Assembly (NCBI RefSeq): GCF_003290025.1
Contig: NZ_QNHG01000001.1
Location: 177,843-241,842, forward strand
DNA from: Pseudogemmobacter bohemicus
GTDB taxonomy: Bacteria > Pseudomonadota > Alphaproteobacteria > Rhodobacterales > Rhodobacteraceae
Length of the DNA stretch: 64,000 bases
Direction: 5' to 3'
The notes beneath the pieces are model-generated. The model ran no database searches. It was not told the DNA's origin and saw only the letters and a list, made by a program, of their open reading frames with translations. Position 1 is the stretch's first letter; the number at the start of each line of letters is the position of its first letter. The position numbers and the translations under genes are program-made. Of the stretch, positions 60,886-64,000 are shown one piece after another.

Positions 60886-61356
60886 TTATTCCTCGCCCTT
60901 GTCGCCGGCGGGCCTGAGCTCGCTGACAAACCGGTCGAAATCACCCGCAGCCTGGAAGTTCTTGTAAACGCTGGCGAAGCGAACATAGGCGACGGTGTCG
61001 ATCCTGGCGAGAGACTCCATGACGATTTCGCCGATGGTGCGCGAGGGCACATCGGTTTCGCCCATGCTCTCAAGCCGCCGCACGATGCCCGAGATCATCT
61101 GGTCGATGCGTTCGGGGTCGATCGGGCGTTTCTGCATCGCGATCCGGATCGAGCGCTCCAGCTTGTCGCGGTCGAAATCCTCGCGTTTGCCATTGGATTT
61201 CACCACGACGAGATCGCGCAGCTGCACGCGCTCATAAGTGGTGAAACGCCCGCCACAGGCGGGGCAGAAACGGCGACGACGGATCGAGACGTGATCTTCG
61301 GCGGGACGCGAGTCCTTCACCTGGGTGTCGATATTGCCGCAGAACGGGCAGCGCAT
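60886..61356 (-). CDS. nrdR: Transcriptional repressor NrdR
   Basis: A 156-residue repressor of ribonucleotide reductase genes. The N-terminal zinc ribbon shows [17 protein letters not shown] and [15 protein letters not shown] with the four cysteines. The ATP-cone follows ([31 protein letters not shown]) and [16 protein letters not shown] is diagnostic. GCAAGGAGGGCGCA precedes the ATG. Normal length. Upstream of ribD, probably one transcript. Confidence 0.97.
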   Translation of the reverse strand: MRCPFCGNIDTQVKDSRPAEDHVSIRRRRFCPACGGRFTTYERVQLRDLVVVKSNGKREDFDRDKLERSIRIAMQKRPIDPERIDQMISGIVRRLESMGETDVPSRTIGEIVMESLARIDTVAYVRFASVYKNFQAAGDFDRFVSELRPAGDKGEE

Positions 61357-61576
61357 TGCGCCCTCCTTGCTTGTTATAATTGGCCTGCCTCAAGACCGGG
61401 TGTTCTCCCCGGTTCATTGCCCCGACTATAGGCACCACCACCGGATGAGGAGAAAGCGAAAAAGGGGGCCACCGGATATTGTGTTGCCCAGGTGTGGCCG
61501 CGAGGACTCAAAGCGGCGGGCGGCGCGGGGTGCGTTTTTACATGTCATTCGTCATTTTCATGTTACGATTCCATGC

Positions 61577-61996
61577 ATGAAACGCCGACTCATCCTTTTT
61601 CTGGCTGTGTTGACCGGGCTGGCTGTGCTGGCCGCAGGGGCTGGCGCGGCGCTTGCCGGTGACCCTTTGCAAAAGGGGCCGGGCGACGAGACGATCTGCG
61701 CGCCGCGGGCAAAGCTGCTGGCACGGCTGGAGCATGGCCGGGATTTCATCGCCCAGGGGCAGGGGCTGCGCGATGCCGAAGCGATGATGGAGGTGCGGGC
61801 CGATCCCGACGGGAACTGGCTTTTGCTGCAGAATTATGCGGATGGCCTCTCCTGCCTCGTTGCTATGGGGGAGGCATGGGAGGGCGCGGCGCCTGTTGCG
61901 GCCCCGGAAACCGCTCGCGCGCCGCTGGCTTCGGGCGGCGAGGACGCGACCATGCCTGGTGCAGAACCGCCGGCAGGGGGCATGGATCCGGCCTGA
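61577..61996 (+). CDS. Small secreted or membrane-anchored protein of unknown function
   Basis: A 139-residue protein with a signal peptide (MKRRLILFLAVLTGLAVLAAG, cleavage near ALA-GDP). The mature part has two cysteines (ETICAPR and LSCLVAMG), probably one disulfide, and an A/P/G-rich C-terminus. ETICAPRAKLLARLEHG and PDGNWLLLQNYADGLSCLVAMGEAW are reminiscent of a small alphaproteobacterial family of unknown role. The 220 bases upstream, divergent from nrdR, are AT-rich near 61535-61570, likely the promoter. Confidence 0.65.
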   Translation: MKRRLILFLAVLTGLAVLAAGAGAALAGDPLQKGPGDETICAPRAKLLARLEHGRDFIAQGQGLRDAEAMMEVRADPDGNWLLLQNYADGLSCLVAMGEAWEGAAPVAAPETARAPLASGGEDATMPGAEPPAGGMDPA

Positions 61997-62374
61997 ATGA
62001 GGCGGCAGCCGCCCCGTGAGGAGTTCGGCGTCTGGATCCCCCAGGAGTTCTGCGCCAGGAGTTCAGTGTTCGGAATTCAGCGTTAGGGGGGCAAGTCGTC
62101 GGGTGGCAGGCATGGGAGCCGTCTGGTGCCGCGTTGCAAGCGCCCCAGCCCCATCTGAGCGCGCGGCCCTGTATCGGGCTGCGCTGCTTACGGCCAGGGA
62201 CGTGTTTGCCTGCAATGGTGCAGGTCTCGCCGGTAGAGACTGGACCTCTCCAAGCCGGGACGAGGGATCAGCCTGATCACAGGCTGGGCCGCAATGCCCA
62301 TGAATGCCGGGCTCTCCCGCATCACGCTCCGCCGCAGCATGCTCAGCCGGGCTGACGGCGCCGCACCTGTCGGT
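61997..62374. other. Intergenic region between convergent genes
   Basis: About 380 bases with no recognisable gene. Near 62018-62066 the word AGGAGTTC occurs three times with 14-22 base spacing (GAGGAGTTCGGCG, CAGGAGTTCTGCG, CAGGAGTTCAGTG), an imperfect short tandem repeat. No clear terminator with a T run. Confidence 0.4.
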
Positions 62375-62863
62375 TTACGGGCAGGGGCTGGTCTCCCAGC
62401 GGCCGGTTTTATAGTTCCAGCATTGCCCGACACCCTCTTTCGCCCCGTAAAGCAGGTCGAGGCCGGCATCGACCGTACCGCGATTGCAGTTCAGCGTTGC
62501 GACAGTTTTCCCGCCTTTCAGCACATTCACGCCGCCTTCGGTGATGGCATTCTCGTCAAGCCGGTCAAAGCTGCTCCAGACCTCATAGGTCACGCCGGCA
62601 TTGGTGAAGGAGACTGCCTCCCACATGGTGCGGCCGATGCCGGGCCAGGGCTGGTAGTCAAGCTCGCTCAATGCGGTGGCGATCTGCATTTCGGGCTTGC
62701 CGGGCGGGCCGAACAGATAGCTCACGGCGCTGCCGGTGCGGCAGACCTCAAGGTCTTTCTTGCCAATGCGGCATTCGAACAGGCTCTCGCCCTGGCAGGC
62801 GGCAAAGGCCGGGGCGGCGGTCAGAAGGACGGCGATGAGGGAGGGCAGAGCAAGCTGGCGCAT
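62375..62863 (-). CDS. Secreted protein of unknown function with four cysteines
   Basis: A 162-residue protein with a signal peptide, MRQLALPSLIAVLLTAAPAF, cleaved near AFA-ACQG. Mature cysteines at ACQGESLFECRIGKKDLEVC and near the C-terminus (LNCNRG, QCWNYKTG, SPCP) suggest several disulfides. Segments SAVSYLFGPPGKPEMQI and TYEVWSSFDRL look like a compact beta-rich domain. No named family. I used the ATG that gives the signal peptide; it is preceded by an AATACCG stretch with no strong ribosome binding site. Confidence 0.65.
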   Translation of the reverse strand: MRQLALPSLIAVLLTAAPAFAACQGESLFECRIGKKDLEVCRTGSAVSYLFGPPGKPEMQIATALSELDYQPWPGIGRTMWEAVSFTNAGVTYEVWSSFDRLDENAITEGGVNVLKGGKTVATLNCNRGTVDAGLDLLYGAKEGVGQCWNYKTGRWETSPCP

Positions 62864-63029
62864 CGGTATTCCTGCATTCGGGTCTTGCGGCAGGCTGTCG
62901 CGAAAGGTGCCGGGGCGCAAGGGCGGGTTTCCCGCCCTTCGGCTGACGATGCGCGGGAGGGCCGGCACAGGGGGAAAGATGGCGCCGGCGGCTTGCCAGC
63001 GGCCGGCGCCTCGCATAGGCGCATGCGCT

Positions 63030-63935
63030 ATGGAAATCTGGATCCCGATCACGCTTGCCGGTGCCTTTTTGCAGAACCTGCGCTCGGCGGCGCAGAAGCA
63101 TCTCAAGGGGGCGATGGGCACCACCGGCGCGACTTTCGTGCGCTTTGGCTTTGGGCTGCCGGTTGCACTGATGGTGCTGGCGGGGCTGGTGGCCTCGGGG
63201 CGCGGGCCGCTGCCGGCGCTGAGCCTGGAGTTCGCGGCCTGGGTTGTGCCGGGGGCGCTGGCGCAGATCGCGGGGACTTTCCTGCTGATCCACCTGTTTT
63301 CCTATCGGAATTTCGCGGTCGGCACCGCCTATTCGCGGACCGAACCCGCCCAGGCCGCGCTGTTCGGGCTGATCTTTCTGGGTGAACGGGTGACGCCCGG
63401 CGCGCTGGTCGCGATTGCCATCAGCGTGGCGGGGGTGATGCTGATCTCGGTCGCGCATCTCAAGGCTGGCTGGCGGAGCCTGGTGACCTCGGTTTTCTCG
63501 CGCAACGCGCTGATCGGGCTGGGATCGGGTATGATGTTCGGGATCTCGGCGGTGTGCTACCGGGGGGCCTCGATCTCGCTGGGCGGGCCGGATTTCGTGA
63601 CCCAGGCGACGGTGACGCTGGTGGCGACGCTGTCGGTACAGGTGGTGGTGATGGGGGCCTGGATGGTCTGGCGCGAGCGGGGGGAGTTCGCGCGAATCGC
63701 AAAGGCCTGGAAAGTATCGCTTTTTGCGGGGGTTTGCGGGGCAGGGGCCTCGCTGTGCTGGTTCTCGGCCATGACCTTGCAAAATGCGGCGGTGGTGAAG
63801 GCGCTTGGCCAGATCGAGCTGTTGTTCACCTTTGCAGTGACGGTGTTTTTCTTTCGCGAGAAGATCGCACCGCGCGAGGTGACCGGCTGCCTGATGATCA
63901 CCGGCGGCATTCTCGTGCTGCTCTTCTTCGGTTGA
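63030..63935 (+). CDS. EamA-family (DMT superfamily) transporter
   Basis: A 301-residue inner-membrane protein with about ten transmembrane helices in two five-helix EamA repeats (about 1-140 and 150-300). The first repeat includes GTTGATFVRFGFGLPVALMVL and YSRTEPAQAALFGLIFLGERV; the second GIGSGMMFGISAVCYRGAS-like sequence (LIGLGSGMMFGISAVCYRG) and LGQIELLFTFAVTVFFFRE. Members export or import small metabolites; the substrate is unknown. The start ATG is the first in frame giving a membrane helix at once; an extension upstream is unsupported. The 65 bases after the gene show nothing. Confidence 0.82.
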   Translation: MEIWIPITLAGAFLQNLRSAAQKHLKGAMGTTGATFVRFGFGLPVALMVLAGLVASGRGPLPALSLEFAAWVVPGALAQIAGTFLLIHLFSYRNFAVGTAYSRTEPAQAALFGLIFLGERVTPGALVAIAISVAGVMLISVAHLKAGWRSLVTSVFSRNALIGLGSGMMFGISAVCYRGASISLGGPDFVTQATVTLVATLSVQVVVMGAWMVWRERGEFARIAKAWKVSLFAGVCGAGASLCWFSAMTLQNAAVVKALGQIELLFTFAVTVFFFREKIAPREVTGCLMITGGILVLLFFG

Positions 63936-64000
63936 CCGCAGGAGAGGCGGTTACGCCAAAGGCGCAACCGGGGAGGGGGCAGGGGAGGGGGAACCCCTCC

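Noticed and set aside
1..64000. CRISPR arrays, tRNA or rRNA genes, prophage modules
   Set aside because: I looked for regularly spaced repeats, cloverleaf-like segments with the T-loop core, and capsid, terminase or integrase motifs, and saw none. The 'phage holin' gene at 33588 belongs to a chromosomal membrane family.

Overview
The window is GC-rich chromosomal DNA of an alphaproteobacterium, most likely a member of the Rhodobacteraceae/Paracoccaceae. The evidence is a phaR-phaP-phaC-phaZ polyhydroxybutyrate cluster with CTGC-N3-GCAG PhaR sites, a complete NepR-EcfG-PhyR general stress response locus, heterotetrameric sarcosine oxidase genes, and a TadE/G-type pilus gene at the left edge. 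I cannot name a species from sequence alone. I saw no tRNA, rRNA, CRISPR array or prophage.

Layout, left to right. 0-10 kb: a partial Tad pilus gene, a Glu/Leu/Phe/Val dehydrogenase, about 1.1 kb without a recognisable gene, then the sarcosine oxidase operon soxB-D-A-G. Three small secreted-protein genes, two of them tandem paralogs, sit between soxB and soxD. 10-19 kb: a DegT-family aminotransferase, a LysR regulator, the PHB cluster, a broken alpha/beta hydrolase and an intact one. 19-31 kb: housekeeping and signalling genes: a TAG-like glycosylase, thrS, a cold-shock protein, an ArsC/Spx-like protein, folA-thyA, glyoxalase, a DUF4153 membrane protein, an HNOB-GGDEF protein that lacks the heme ligand, and a lytic transglycosylase. 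31-33 kb: a decayed IS5-type element and a strongly structured stretch with four hairpins. 33-43 kb: a three-gene membrane/envelope operon; the stress locus, in which nepR-ecfG-histidine kinase diverge from phyR across a palindromic EcfG promoter; a glycosyltransferase-like gene; a DDAH-family hydrolase; and a Ser/Thr kinase-UspA fusion overlapping a phosphoesterase gene.

42.9-53.7 kb is an accessory, decaying uptake region. A frameshifted Mop/TOBE gene, a trmO-like pseudogene, a metal-chelate binding-protein pseudogene, an IS5 remnant, an ABC ATPase tail and a TonB-receptor pseudogene follow one another on the + strand. The receptor is split by a deleted IS66 element with a perfect 8-bp target duplication. 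It then abuts, head-on, a second uptake operon on the minus strand: a truncated FecCD permease, a binding protein, an unknown protein and a frameshifted TonB receptor. That operon lies downstream of a cobalamin riboswitch, so its cargo is probably a corrinoid.

53.9-64 kb returns to ordinary genes: pyridoxal kinase, a PleD-like diguanylate cyclase, DUF3572, a HAD phosphatase, a non-pyrrolysine MttB-family methyltransferase, ribD, nrdR, two small secreted proteins and an EamA transporter. The MttB homolog (58 kb), sarcosine oxidase (3-10 kb) and corrinoid uptake (48-53 kb) could all serve methylated-amine use, but that link is inference.
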